A stretch of 64,000 nt of DNA from Thermanaerothrix solaris (lineage in GTDB: Bacteria > Chloroflexota > Anaerolineae > Anaerolineales > Anaerolineaceae). The notes below the pieces were generated by a model that was given only the letters and a program-made list of their open reading frames with translations, did not search any database and had not been told where the DNA came from. Within the stretch, counting starts at the first letter, position 1. Each line of letters starts with the position of its first letter. Below, piece after piece: positions 55,967 through 64,000 of this stretch. The position numbers were made by a program, and so were the translations under genes. The DNA lies in contig NZ_JAUHMF010000001.1 in the NCBI RefSeq assembly GCF_032334255.1, positions 124,001 to 188,000 on the forward strand, in the 5' to 3' direction.

Positions 55967-55994
55967 ATTGTAATTCGGGATTAGAAGGTGTCAA
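55967..55994 (-). promoter_or_regulatory. Promoter of acpP
   Basis: Minus strand TTGACA (55994-55989) and TACAAT (55972-55967) are 16 bases apart, about 30 bases before the ATG. Confidence 0.7.
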
Positions 55995-56132
55995 GATAAT
56001 TGTCCCTACCTCCTACCCCAATAAAAAGGGAGGGAGAACTTGGTCTGGATGTACAATCTTTGCCTAAGCAGGATGTGTTCCCTAACCCCTTTCCTTTGGT
56101 ATACTCAAACACACACGCTCTGGTAGGTGAAT

Positions 56133-57173
56133 ATGCAGGGACATGATCCTGAATTACAGCCCCGAAAAACTGACCATATACGGATCAACCTTGAAAAGGA
56201 CGTCCAATCGGGCTTGAACAATGGTTTGGATGCCTATACGTTTGAGCATATGGCCTTGCCCGAACTGGATTTTGAAACTATAGACTTAAGAAGCGAATTT
56301 TTTGGGAAACCTCTGGGGGCACCGCTCTTAATCTCTTCCATGACTGGAGGCACCTCCGAAGCCGAGGTGATCAATTTGCGCTTGGCTGAGGTAGCGGAAC
56401 ATTTTGGTTTGGCGATGGGTGTAGGCTCCCAAAGAACAGCGTTTCAGCATCCTGAGAGTGTCGAGACTTTCCGGGTTCGGCGTGTTGCGCCTTCCATTCT
56501 CTTGTTTGCCAATTTGGGTGCGGTGCAACTTAATTATGGTTTCACCTCCGAGGATTGCCGCAGAGCGGTTGAGATGATTGAGGCGGATGCCTTGATTTTG
56601 CACCTTAATCCGCTTCAGGAGGCACTCCAGCCGGAGGGCAATACGCGATTTAGCGGCCTGTTAAGAAAGATAGAGATCGTCTGTAAGGAAGTAGGGGTAC
56701 CAGTGGTAGTGAAAGAGGTGGGATGGGGTATCTCTGGCCGGGTAGCTCGGCGCCTGGCTGATGTTGGTGTGGCGGCGATTGATGTTGCAGGGGCTGGGGG
56801 AACCTCGTGGTCGCAGGTTGAGATGTATCGCATGTCGGACGAGCGACGTGCACGGGTGGCAGCCTTGTTTCGTGATTGGGGCATACCCACAGCGCAGGCT
56901 TTGACCACGGTGCGCAATGTTGTGCCCGAACTTCCTTTGATCGCTTCAGGTGGCATTCGTCACGGACTCGATGTGGCAAAATGTATTGCATTAGGCGCTT
57001 CTCTGGTTGGCATGGCGGGCCCTTTCCTAAGGGCAGCAGCGCATTCCTTGGATGAGTTAATGGGCTTGGTGGAAGAAATTCTACTGGCATTACGTATCGC
57101 GATGTTTGGGGTTGGGGCGGGCACGATTTCAGCCCTTCGTTCTACACCTCTGATCAAAAAGGGGTTTTCATGA
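56133..57173 (+). CDS. fni: Type 2 isopentenyl-diphosphate delta-isomerase
   Basis: An FMN-dependent isomerase of about 346 residues that interconverts IPP and DMAPP. It has RKTDHIRINLEKDVQSG at the N-terminus and ISSMTGGTSEAEVIN near residue 70. GVGSQRTAFQHP, LHLNPLQEALQPEGN, VVVKEVGWGIS and ASGGIRHGLDVAKCIALGA follow. ATG 56133 with AGGTG fits best; GTG 56127 is two codons earlier. It overlaps the prenyl synthase gene by 4 bases, linking substrate supply and chain elongation. Confidence 0.95.
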   Translation: MQGHDPELQPRKTDHIRINLEKDVQSGLNNGLDAYTFEHMALPELDFETIDLRSEFFGKPLGAPLLISSMTGGTSEAEVINLRLAEVAEHFGLAMGVGSQRTAFQHPESVETFRVRRVAPSILLFANLGAVQLNYGFTSEDCRRAVEMIEADALILHLNPLQEALQPEGNTRFSGLLRKIEIVCKEVGVPVVVKEVGWGISGRVARRLADVGVAAIDVAGAGGTSWSQVEMYRMSDERRARVAALFRDWGIPTAQALTTVRNVVPELPLIASGGIRHGLDVAKCIALGASLVGMAGPFLRAAAHSLDELMGLVEEILLALRIAMFGVGAGTISALRSTPLIKKGFS

Positions 57174-58189
57174 TGAGCACATTTACGCCTTTCTTCTCAC
57201 GCTATCGTCCCCAGTTAGAGGCTTTGTTACAAGAGATTCTGGATTATCCAATCCTAAAAGACTATCCTGGTATGGCGGCGATATTACGCTATCACATGGG
57301 ATGGGAAGGAGAAGGTGCGGGTCAGGCGGCACAGGGAAAACGCCTTCGTCCCATGTTGTTGCTCCTGGTAACCGAGGCGGTGGGTGGGGATTGGGGAAAG
57401 GCTCTACCAGCGGCGGCAGCGGTTGAACTGCTACATAACTTTTCCCTCATCCATGATGATATTGAAGATCGAAGTCCCATGCGGCGTGGTCGCCCGACAG
57501 TTTGGGCCCGATGGGGTGAGGCGCAAGCCATCAATGCCGGTGATGCCATGTTTGCAGCCGCCTTCATGGCTTTATCCAGATTACAACAAACTCTGAGCCC
57601 AAACGCGTATTTTCGTTCCCAAGCCCTGTTTATTGAAACCTGCTTGCGACTAACCGGGGGGCAGCATCTTGATATTGCCTTTGAGCAGGATCGCGAAATC
57701 TCATTTGAACACTATTGGACTATGATTGCTGGAAAGACGGCGGCGTTAATCCAAACATGTGCCCATTTGGGCGCGCTCATTGGGGGTGCGGAAGAATCCG
57801 TGCAACACGCCTTTGCAAGTTATGGAAATGCTTTGGGCTTGTGTTTCCAGGTTGTGGATGATTGGCTGGGAATTTGGGGCAGTGCGGCACTGACCGGAAA
57901 GTCCACTGAGAGCGATCTGGTGAGCGGGAAAAAGACCCTTCCGGTTGTGTTGGGTTTGGCTCGCAATGGGCGCTTTGCTCAGCGCTGGCGAGAAGGACAA
58001 ATTCAACCACATGAAGCCTCTGTACTGGCTCAATGGCTGATTGAAGAAGGTGTTCAACATCAAACGGAACTCGAAGCCGATAGACTCACTCGTGAGGCTT
58101 TGGAATGGCTGGAAAGAACCGAGTTAGAGAACGAGGTTATGGTTGCCCTAAGGGAGTTGACACATTCCTTGCTGAGTCGTCAGCAATAA
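57170..58189 (+). CDS. Polyprenyl (farnesyl/geranylgeranyl) diphosphate synthase
   Basis: A 339-residue trans-prenyltransferase that condenses IPP onto allylic diphosphates. GKRLRPMLLLL is near residue 51. The first Asp-rich motif is HDDIEDRSPMRRGRPT (DDIED) and the second is FQVVDDWLGIWG (DDWLG, missing the final aspartate of DDxxD, a variation also found in some GGPP synthases). GKTAAL and SDLVSGKKTLPV are present. Chain length cannot be set from sequence alone. It is co-translated with fni. Confidence 0.9.
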   Translation: MMSTFTPFFSRYRPQLEALLQEILDYPILKDYPGMAAILRYHMGWEGEGAGQAAQGKRLRPMLLLLVTEAVGGDWGKALPAAAAVELLHNFSLIHDDIEDRSPMRRGRPTVWARWGEAQAINAGDAMFAAAFMALSRLQQTLSPNAYFRSQALFIETCLRLTGGQHLDIAFEQDREISFEHYWTMIAGKTAALIQTCAHLGALIGGAEESVQHAFASYGNALGLCFQVVDDWLGIWGSAALTGKSTESDLVSGKKTLPVVLGLARNGRFAQRWREGQIQPHEASVLAQWLIEEGVQHQTELEADRLTREALEWLERTELENEVMVALRELTHSLLSRQQ

Positions 58190-58230
58190 TACTTTTTAGA
58201 TCGTAAAATGTAAGTTGAGGAGGAAAATTT

Positions 58231-58860
58231 ATGATGAACGCTAATGTCTATGCCGCGGCCGATCTTTTAGATGGTGATGGAATTGATACTCAATCCATTC
58301 AAGAAAGTGTGCGCCGGATGTTAATCGCTTTTGGTGAAGATCCAAATCGCCAAGGCTTGCTACGGACCCCTGAACGAGTAGCAAAAATGTATGAGGAATT
58401 ACTCGCCGGTTACCGTATAGATCCGGTTGAACTGATTAATGATGCCATCTTTGATGTCAATTATGACGAAATGGTCGTGGTACGAGATATAGAGTTTTAT
58501 AGTTTATGCGAGCATCACATGTTGCCTTTTATCGGCCGCGCTCATGTGGCGTATATCCCCAAGGGCAAGGTGATCGGTCTTTCCAAGATTCCGCGAGTTG
58601 TGGACATGTTTGCTCGGCGGTTACAGGTTCAGGAGCGCATGACGCGCCAAATTGCGGACTTCCTAAATGAGGTTTTGCATCCTATGGGGGTCGCGGTGGT
58701 GGTCGAGGCTATTCATATGTGCGCGATGATTCGGGGCGTCAAGAAGCACAACTCGCGAATGACGACTTCAACCATGCTGGGCGCATTTCGCACGAGCATG
58801 GCAACGCGGATGGAGTTTTTGGATAATATCTCGCGCAGTGCCGAGCCCCTGCATATTTAA
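58231..58860 (+). CDS. folE: GTP cyclohydrolase I
   Basis: A 209-residue enzyme that converts GTP to dihydroneopterin triphosphate. The zinc and active-site motif FYSLCEHHMLPFIGRAHVAYIP is near residue 91. SKIPRVVDMFARRLQVQERMT and HMCAMIRGVKKHNSRMTTS carry the third zinc ligand. GAGGAGG lies upstream of ATG. It is convergent with and overlaps by 4 bases the folB-folK fusion gene, placing the first pterin steps together. Confidence 0.95.
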   Translation: MMNANVYAAADLLDGDGIDTQSIQESVRRMLIAFGEDPNRQGLLRTPERVAKMYEELLAGYRIDPVELINDAIFDVNYDEMVVVRDIEFYSLCEHHMLPFIGRAHVAYIPKGKVIGLSKIPRVVDMFARRLQVQERMTRQIADFLNEVLHPMGVAVVVEAIHMCAMIRGVKKHNSRMTTSTMLGAFRTSMATRMEFLDNISRSAEPLHI

Positions 58861-59708
58861 CGCAGGCGACTCAGATGTTGCAAATCGCTACGTACAAAAG
58901 CAGAGGAGGTTGAACGGAGCCGTTGGGCGATTTCAGCCAGGCTTTCGCTGTTGGTGGAATGGCTGAGATCTGGACGTAATTCTGCCAGTGGCAGCGCGAT
59001 AAAATCGCGTTGCCAAATATTGCTATCCAGGACTCGATCATCAAAGATAAGCACATCTAAATCTATGGTGCGGGGAGCGTTCTTATCGGGTGTTCGAACC
59101 CGTCCCAAGGCTTGTTCAATGGGCGCCAGGATTTGCTTTTTTAAGGCTTCCAAATCGAGGGGGGTTGAGAGCCAAACGACAGCATTTAAAAAGCGCGGAC
59201 CGGGCGAGCCCACGGCCTCGGTCTCCCAAATACTGGAAATGGCGTTAATGACACAGGATTCCTTCAGACGGTGAATGGCTGCAGCGATATTGACCTCAGG
59301 CTCGATGTTGCTGCCTAAGAGGATATAAGCCTGATGCATGGCTGGGGTAGTTTTTGAATCCCGAAAACGCTCGATTTCTACCCCCACGGACCGGGCAAAA
59401 CGGACGGCGCCTGGTTTTTCGACCCTCACCCGCACGCCTATAACATTGGGTTCTTCCAAGGATAAACGTGCAATATCGGCAGCGAGGGCTTCAACGGTGT
59501 AGCGCTCGGCGCGCTCAACGTAAGCCGTGATTTTCTTGGCAATGGTTCGATAGTTGATGCAGTCTTCAATGCGGTCTGTTTGGGCGGCTTTACTAACATC
59601 CCCAAATAGTACCAGGTTTATGAGGATGTCTTGAGGTTGCGAGCGCTCACGGTCACTAATACCTATGACACCGCGGACTAACAAGTCTTGGATGAAAGTA
59701 ATGTCCAT
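58857..59708 (-). CDS. folBK: Fused dihydroneopterin aldolase and HPPK (FolB-FolK)
   Basis: A 283-residue bifunctional enzyme. Residues 1-118 are FolB (ITFIQDLLVRGVIGISDRERSQPQDILINLVLFGD, conserved Glu/Tyr/Lys region, ending VGVEIERFR). Residues about 127-283 are 6-hydroxymethyl-dihydropterin pyrophosphokinase with YILLGSNIEPEVNI, the ETEAVGSPGPRFLNAVV substrate region and APRTIDLDVLIFDD. The fusion carries out two consecutive folate steps. It is followed on the minus strand (upstream side) by the pteridine-reductase-like gene, 11 bases away. Confidence 0.92.
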   Translation of the reverse strand: MDITFIQDLLVRGVIGISDRERSQPQDILINLVLFGDVSKAAQTDRIEDCINYRTIAKKITAYVERAERYTVEALAADIARLSLEEPNVIGVRVRVEKPGAVRFARSVGVEIERFRDSKTTPAMHQAYILLGSNIEPEVNIAAAIHRLKESCVINAISSIWETEAVGSPGPRFLNAVVWLSTPLDLEALKKQILAPIEQALGRVRTPDKNAPRTIDLDVLIFDDRVLDSNIWQRDFIALPLAELRPDLSHSTNSESLAEIAQRLRSTSSAFVRSDLQHLSRLR

Positions 59709-59719
59709 AGACCCTCTCC

Positions 59720-60445
59720 TTAGACAAGATGACGCCCACCATCAAGGTGAATAATCTCGCCAGTGATATACATTGGTGCGCTTAGGAGAAAAATGAGTGT
59801 TTGCTCTACTTCCTCTATGGAAGCCCAGCGTTGCGCGGGGACAGAGTGAAGCAAATCTTCCTCTACATGACCATCGCTAGGGGGGAGGATGGCTCCCAAG
59901 GCTATTCCATTGACCACGATGCGCGGGGCTAAAGCCAATGCCAAACTACGCGTTAGCGCCGCCAGTGCTGCCTTGCTGATGGTATAGGCAAAATGGTCAC
60001 TTCCCGGTCTCAAAGCACGCCAATCGAGGATATTGATAATGCGGCCACTTTGGGGTGTGGGGAGAAGCATCGCAAAATGACGGCTGAGAAGAAAGGGGGC
60101 GGTTAGGTTGATATTCAGGTGGCGTTGCCAAGTTTCCAGGTCCGTCTCCCAGAGATCGCGAGGTTCAAAAATGGCAGCATTATTCACCAGTCCGTCGAGA
60201 GGTGCCAATCTCCAGGCTTGGTCGAGGAGCGATTCTGCGTTGGCGGGATTGGAAAGATCACTCTCAAGCACCCAGGCTTTAACCCCCATTTGTTGGGCGA
60301 ATTCAGCCACCTCGTGTGCTTCGGCGGGAGAATGTCCATGATGGATAATAATGTTCCCTCCTTCTTTGGCGATAGCCAAGGCAAAGACCCGTCCTAAACG
60401 ACGCGCCGCCCCCGTGACCAGGAAAGTTTTACCCAAAAGGTGCAT
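59720..60445 (-). CDS. Short-chain dehydrogenase resembling pteridine reductase (PTR1/FolM)
   Basis: A 241-residue SDR. The cofactor motif is TGAARRLGRVFA and the NNA motif is VNNAAIFEPRDL. The catalytic Tyr and Lys are in YTISKAAL. The usual catalytic serine is replaced by aspartate (ININILDW-like segment), which is also how PTR1-type pteridine reductases differ from other SDRs. The neighbouring FolB-FolK and FolE genes agree with reduction of dihydrofolate or dihydrobiopterin. A FolA replacement role is plausible but not proven. Confidence 0.82.
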   Translation of the reverse strand: MHLLGKTFLVTGAARRLGRVFALAIAKEGGNIIIHHGHSPAEAHEVAEFAQQMGVKAWVLESDLSNPANAESLLDQAWRLAPLDGLVNNAAIFEPRDLWETDLETWQRHLNINLTAPFLLSRHFAMLLPTPQSGRIINILDWRALRPGSDHFAYTISKAALAALTRSLALALAPRIVVNGIALGAILPPSDGHVEEDLLHSVPAQRWASIEEVEQTLIFLLSAPMYITGEIIHLDGGRHLV

Positions 60446-60448
60446 GGA

Positions 60449-61183
60449 TTACTCCTTAGGAATGGGTTTAATCCGTTTGGAGATCTGAAACAGGCTAATG
60501 AGCAGGACCAACCAAGCGATGATTTGAGCCTGACGGAAGATTCCAAATAAAATCACCGAGTCGCCTCGAAATGGTTCGATAATCAACCGGGCTAAGGCGC
60601 TCAACCCAATAAAAACCCAGAATTGAAACCCTGCGGGGAAGTTGTAGCGCGCTGTGTACAAAATAAAAATTACAATTCCCAAAGCCAGAATAAAGGCATA
60701 GACTTGAGTAGGATGACGACACTCACTCCAAAGATGAACACACCAAGGTAGTTGGGTGGGGGCCCCATAGGCGTTGCCTGAAGCCAAGTTGGCGAGATGA
60801 ATGGTGCTGACAAAAACTGCGGCCGGAGCCGTTAGTTGATCGAGTGTATTCCAGAATTTCAGGCTGTGGCGGTAGCCGTAAACCAGCCCCGCCAGGAAGG
60901 CGACCAAAATCCCTGCAGGAGGATCTAGCATAATTGGGGACGGAGTTATTAGGGCAATGGGATTGTTGATGAAAGCAGAGATGTGTTGAGCCGCATAACC
61001 CAAACGAGCACCGATAATGCCCGCGAGTATTGCTATTAACACCAAGGTTTCGTAAGGAGAGGAAGAGTGCGCGAAGGTTGGGTTTTGCTTTACTCCCACC
61101 CAAAGCGCTATCCACAGACCAGCAAGAAGGATCAGAATAGACGTATTGATTGAAAGGGGACCGACATGGAGGACTGGGAACAT
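60449..61183 (-). CDS. Divergent prolipoprotein diacylglyceryl transferase (Lgt)-like membrane protein
   Basis: A 244-residue protein with about seven membrane helices. Lgt-type features are IGARLGYAAQH, CRHPTQVYAF and RLIIEPFRGDS. The family's HGG active loop is not evident (LDPPAGILVAFLAGLVYGYRHSL takes its place). It is shorter than typical Lgt. It may be an inactive or specialised paralogue. It lies 3 bases ahead of the SDR gene and 15 bases behind tlpA on the same strand, so the group may be one transcript. Confidence 0.7.
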   Translation of the reverse strand: MFPVLHVGPLSINTSILILLAGLWIALWVGVKQNPTFAHSSSPYETLVLIAILAGIIGARLGYAAQHISAFINNPIALITPSPIMLDPPAGILVAFLAGLVYGYRHSLKFWNTLDQLTAPAAVFVSTIHLANLASGNAYGAPTQLPWCVHLWSECRHPTQVYAFILALGIVIFILYTARYNFPAGFQFWVFIGLSALARLIIEPFRGDSVILFGIFRQAQIIAWLVLLISLFQISKRIKPIPKE

Positions 61184-61198
61184 TGAGGTAAATCAATA

Positions 61199-61750
61199 CT
61201 AATGGTGCAGGATTTGCTCAATTTCGGAGCGCAGCCAGGCGGCTAAAACAGGACCACCGATCATCATACTGCGAATGCTCTTGTCACGCGCTAATAAGAA
61301 CGTTGTGGGAAAGGCTTGAATTTGGTAAGCGCGGCTCACCTTTCCATCAAAATCGAGCACAACGGGGAAAGTAATGTTGTTCTCTCTCATAAATTGATGG
61401 ATGTTGGAGAGATTGTCTTGGAAAGTCGCATTAACGCCGATAAAGAGTACCTGGTCTGGTTCAAATTCATGACTAAGGCGCTCGAATGTGGGCATTTCGG
61501 CGCGGCAGGGCGGGCACCAGGTGGCCCAAAAATTGAGGATAACAACCTGGGCTTGGATTTGGGCAAGATCAAGAGTCTCTCCGTTGAGTGTGGTGAGTTC
61601 GAAATGGGGGGCAATAAATCCGGTTTTGGGCGCCATGTACCGGTCGTTATGAGGAGGAAACCAGTAGGTTGAGAAGCCCAGCCACAGCAGGCTTAAAAGC
61701 GCAGTAATAACACTAATAAATCTCCACCGCTTTTGTAGACAAACTAACAT
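61199..61750 (-). CDS. Membrane-anchored TlpA/ResA-like thioredoxin
   Basis: A 183-residue protein with an N-terminal anchor (about residues 11-30) and an AhpC-TSA/Redoxin-type thioredoxin fold. The active site is NFWATWCPPCRAEMPTF near residue 80, with the cis-Pro loop IQAFPTTFLL. Proteins of this kind reduce disulfides outside the membrane, for example in cytochrome c or lipoprotein maturation. It is first gene of the minus-strand group and is divergent from the copper operon. Confidence 0.9.
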   Translation of the reverse strand: MLVCLQKRWRFISVITALLSLLWLGFSTYWFPPHNDRYMAPKTGFIAPHFELTTLNGETLDLAQIQAQVVILNFWATWCPPCRAEMPTFERLSHEFEPDQVLFIGVNATFQDNLSNIHQFMRENNITFPVVLDFDGKVSRAYQIQAFPTTFLLARDKSIRSMMIGGPVLAAWLRSEIEQILHH

Positions 61751-61861
61751 ACCATAATGCTATGGGTAAATTATGGGGTTGTCAAGGCGAAGGTTCGGCA
61801 TTGGTTAATGTGTTTGCAAACGAGAATTGAAGGGGTGATACGAGGTTGCGGACTTGGGGTC

Positions 61862-61889
61862 TTGAAAATTTGGAGTAATATGGTAAAAT
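61862..61889 (+). promoter_or_regulatory. Promoter of the csoR-copZ-copA operon
   Basis: TTGAAA (61862-61867) and TAAAAT (61884-61889) are 16 bases apart, giving a start near the GC-rich operator that follows. Confidence 0.65.
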
Positions 61890-61895
61890 ATGATT

Positions 61896-61921
61896 ACCCC
61901 CTCCCACCGGGGAGGGGTGGG
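61896..61921 (+). promoter_or_regulatory. GC-rich operator, candidate CsoR-binding site
   Basis: CCCCTCCC (61898-61905) and GGGAGGGG (61910-61917) are exact inverted arms with a 4-base spacer, embedded in ACCCCCTCCC...GGGGTGGGAG between the promoter and the csoR start. CsoR-type repressors bind G/C-tract pseudo-palindromes. Copper binding would release the repressor. Confidence 0.6.
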
Positions 61922-61929
61922 AGTAAATT

Positions 61930-62211
61930 ATGATACGCAACCCAGATGTTATCACCCGGTTAAAAACTGCCGAGGGTCACCTGCGTGGAATTCAGCGCAT
62001 GGTGGAAGAAGGTGTTTATTGCATTGATATCATTCGTCAAATTCAGGCGGTGCAGGCTGCTTTAGATAAGGTGAGCGCGATGATTTTGGAAGATCACCTT
62101 CATTCCTGTGTTACTTTGGCCATTCAGGGCGAAGATCCTCAGGAGCGGGAGCGCGTCCTGAAAGAGATTGTTGAGGTCTTTAACGCTACTAATCTTTCCC
62201 AACGGAGGTAA
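61930..62211 (+). CDS. csoR: CsoR-like copper-sensing transcriptional repressor
   Basis: A 93-residue all-helical repressor (DUF156). The Cu(I) ligands follow the Cys-His-Cys pattern: Cys in EEGVYCIDIIRQIQAVQAAL, then His and Cys in EDHLHSCV. The start RLKTAEGHLRGIQRMVEEG is the family signature. It is followed after 5 bases by copZ and then copA, which supports copper over nickel or persulfide sensing. Confidence 0.92.
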   Translation: MIRNPDVITRLKTAEGHLRGIQRMVEEGVYCIDIIRQIQAVQAALDKVSAMILEDHLHSCVTLAIQGEDPQERERVLKEIVEVFNATNLSQRR

Positions 62212-62216
62212 ATCTC

Positions 62217-62426
62217 ATGGCAGAAGTTGAATTTTTTGTTCCAGCAATCCACTGTGCTCACTGTGTTCACACCATCAAAATGGAATTGCAGGAATTGAAT
62301 GGCGTTCAAGGGGTTGAGGCTGATGTGACGAGCAAAAAGGTTCGCGTCAAGTACGAAGCTCCGGCATCCCCGGAGAGCATTGCTAAACTGCTCGAGGAGA
62401 TAAATTATCCTCCCCAAAGGATTTAG
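62217..62426 (+). CDS. copZ: CopZ-like copper chaperone
   Basis: A 69-residue HMA domain. Its metal loop reads IHCAHCVHTIK, a CxxC flanked by His. The rest follows the ferredoxin-like fold (VQGVEADVTSKKVRVKY, SPESIAKLLEEINY). It passes Cu(I) to the CopA ATPase encoded next. It sits between csoR (5 bases) and copA (63 bases). Confidence 0.9.
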   Translation: MAEVEFFVPAIHCAHCVHTIKMELQELNGVQGVEADVTSKKVRVKYEAPASPESIAKLLEEINYPPQRI

Positions 62427-62489
62427 GATTTGAGGCTTTACAACCTCGGGGCGTGAAAAGCGCCCTGAGGTTGCTTACTGGAGGCTGTT

Positions 62490-64000
62490 ATGGAAAAAAC
62501 ACAACAGGTGGTGTTACCCATCACTGGAATGACGTGTGCCAATTGTGTCGCCACCATCGAACGCAATTTGAAGAAAGAAAAAGGAGTAAACCACGTCGCT
62601 GTCAACCTTGCTTCGGAGCGCGCTACTGTGATCTTTGATCCAACCCTAACCCGCTGGGAGGATTTGGTTGCACGCGTGGAACGGGCTGGTTATGGTGTTG
62701 CGACTGCAGACGTTCAATGGCCGATTGAAGGATTGAGCGATGATAACGATGCCCGCCGTATGGAACGCACCTTAGCACAATTGGTTGGGGTACGCGAAGT
62801 TCATGTGCTTTACCCGGCACGGCAGGTGATTATCCGTTATATACCCACCTTGATCAGTCAGCAGGAAATTCGCCACATCATTCGTCAGGCGGGTTTCGAC
62901 ATAGTTGAAACTACGGGGGAGTTTCAGGACGCTGAGGCTGAAGCCCGCCGAAGGGAAGTTGCGCACCAAAAGCGTTTGCTGGTTATTGGGGTGGCGTTTA
63001 CTCTACCCCTTTTCCTGTTGGCCATGGGGCGTGATTTGGGAATGTTGCCGCTGACGTGGGCCCATTCTCCGAGACTGGATTGGCTTCTATGGGCGCTGGC
63101 GACCCCGGTTCAATTTTATGTGGGCTGGCAGTATTATCGGAATGGGTATAAAGCCTTGCGAAATGGGGCTGCCAATATGGACGTCTTAATCGCAATGGGG
63201 TCCTCGGTGGCTTATCTCTATTCGGTGGCAGTAGTATTTGGATGGCTCAAAGGACATGTATATTTTGAAACCGCGGCCGTGATTATCACTTTGGTGCGGC
63301 TGGGCAAGTATTTGGAAGCCCGCGCCCGTGGGTTGACCGGGGAAGCTATTCGCAAATTAATGGGATTGCAATCCCGGACGGCGCGCGTCCTCCGGGAAGG
63401 ACATGAACTCGAGATTCCTATTGAAGAGGTTCAAATTGGCGACATTGTGCTGGTGCGGCCAGGTGAACGTATTCCGGTGGACGGGGTGGTTATCGAAGGA
63501 CATTCAACGGTAGATGAATCTATGTTGACGGGGGAGTCTTTACCAGTGGTAAAAAAACCGGGGGACAACGTGATTGGAGGGACGCTCAATAAACAAGGTT
63601 TCCTGCGATTTGAGGCTACACGGATCGGAAAAGATACCGTTCTGGCCCAAATTGTGCGTTTGGTGCAAGAAGCCCAAGCGAGTAAAGCCCCCATCCAGCG
63701 TTTGGCAGATCGTATCGCGGCGGTATTTGTCCCTCTCGTTATCTTGATCGCAGTGATAACATTTGGCATCTGGTATTTCTTTGTACCCATTCCGGGTGAT
63801 CCAAATGCAACATTTGCACGCGCTTTGATCCACATGGTGGCGGTATTGGTGATCGCCTGCCCATGTGCTCTGGGGTTGGCGACACCTACAGCGGTCATGG
63901 TTGGCACTGGCAAAGGGGCAGAACTGGGCATATTATTTCGCAACAGCGAAGCCTTGGAGCGAGCCGGGCAGGTTGATGTGGTCGTTCTGGATAAGACGGG
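62490..64000 (+). CDS. copA: Copper-translocating P1B-type ATPase CopA (3' end outside window)
   Basis: About 503 residues are visible without a stop. HMA domain 1 has ITGMTCANCVATIE. A second HMA-like domain (residues about 73-140) has lost the CxxC (GLSDDNDARR). Membrane helices follow from about residue 165, the actuator TGES motif is in ESMLTGESLPV, the ion-pathway CPC is in IACPCALGLATPT, and the phosphorylated aspartate DKTG is at the window edge. It exports Cu(I) using ATP. ATG 62490 follows GGAGG. Third gene of the copper operon. Confidence 0.94.
   Translation, partial: MEKTQQVVLPITGMTCANCVATIERNLKKEKGVNHVAVNLASERATVIFDPTLTRWEDLVARVERAGYGVATADVQWPIEGLSDDNDARRMERTLAQLVGVREVHVLYPARQVIIRYIPTLISQQEIRHIIRQAGFDIVETTGEFQDAEAEARRREVAHQKRLLVIGVAFTLPLFLLAMGRDLGMLPLTWAHSPRLDWLLWALATPVQFYVGWQYYRNGYKALRNGAANMDVLIAMGSSVAYLYSVAVVFGWLKGHVYFETAAVIITLVRLGKYLEARARGLTGEAIRKLMGLQSRTARVLREGHELEIPIEEVQIGDIVLVRPGERIPVDGVVIEGHSTVDESMLTGESLPVVKKPGDNVIGGTLNKQGFLRFEATRIGKDTVLAQIVRLVQEAQASKAPIQRLADRIAAVFVPLVILIAVITFGIWYFFVPIPGDPNATFARALIHMVAVLVIACPCALGLATPTAVMVGTGKGAELGILFRNSEALERAGQVDVVVLDKT

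Overview
The window reads as ordinary chromosome of a free-living bacterium, most likely phylum Chloroflexota, class Anaerolineae. That placement is inferred from a combination of traits: Thr/Pro-rich LysM surface proteins, a six-GAF PP2C phosphatase with RsbW/RsbV-like partners, a Tad pilus locus with a REC-CpaE fusion, type 2 isopentenyl-diphosphate isomerase, and an RF2 gene with the classic frameshift. No rRNA and no CRISPR array were seen. The left edge holds the 3' end of mutL and the right edge cuts copA.

Layout. 1-9.9 kb: mutL end, degV, sir2, a REC/ParA-like protein, tilS, a catalytically degenerate Xer-like protein, and an envelope operon (histidine-kinase-like protein, LysM, LCP). 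10-19 kb: tRNA-Leu(CAG), an FtsB-like gene, the GAF-PP2C/RsbW/STAS module, a LysM protein, a TolB-like propeller and an MFS transporter. 19-24.4 kb: an acidic mini-protein, VKOR, moeA, rel and pfkA. 24.4-30.7 kb: an almost unbroken minus-strand run tRNA-Leu(UAG)-tig-clpP-HAD-rlmN-ftsY-prfB. 30.7-37.9 kb: an integrated mobile element. 38-45 kb: a small hypothetical gene, ftsH, a membrane protein, a HAD-DinB fusion, a Cys-rich protein, efp, hpf and comF. 45-51.7 kb: the tad operon with two flp pilin copies. 51.8-64 kb: an SPFH-HTH pair, sucCD, acpP, fni and a prenyl synthase, a pterin/folate cluster, an Lgt-like protein, TlpA, and csoR-copZ-copA.

The most interesting region is the 7.2-kb element at 30,681-37,905. 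It is bounded by a perfect 45-bp direct repeat that is the 5' half of tRNA-Leu(UAG), including the anticodon arm. It carries a tyrosine integrase, a Prim-Pol/SF3 helicase of the phage P4 alpha type, a ribbon-helix-helix regulator with an operator-like inverted repeat, a terminase-small-subunit-like HTH protein, and several unrecognised small genes. No capsid, portal, large terminase or relaxase gene is visible. This gene set looks like a phage satellite or another small integrative element. Directly after the primase is an origin-like array: two abutting decamers (GGTTACGAGA, GGTGACGAGA), an AT-rich stretch with a perfect 8+8 palindrome, then two more decamers in inverted orientation. An extended -10 promoter with a GAAC-N4-GTTC (LexA-type) box at its predicted start site precedes the last three genes, which suggests SOS induction.

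Because the element replaced the 5' half of the tRNA gene rather than the 3' half, promoters have been exchanged. The native tRNA promoter (TTGACG-17-TATAAT) is stranded at 37,917-37,945 and now points at the integrase. The rebuilt tRNA-Leu(UAG), and probably the tig-clpP run behind it, is served by a promoter inside the element whose -35 box lies in a perfect 17-bp palindrome. The element may therefore control an important host operon.

Other points: the upstream flp pilin copy is interrupted by an amber codon; three signalling or recombinase homologues lack catalytic residues; and an SPFH protein ends in an excisionase-type DNA-binding domain.
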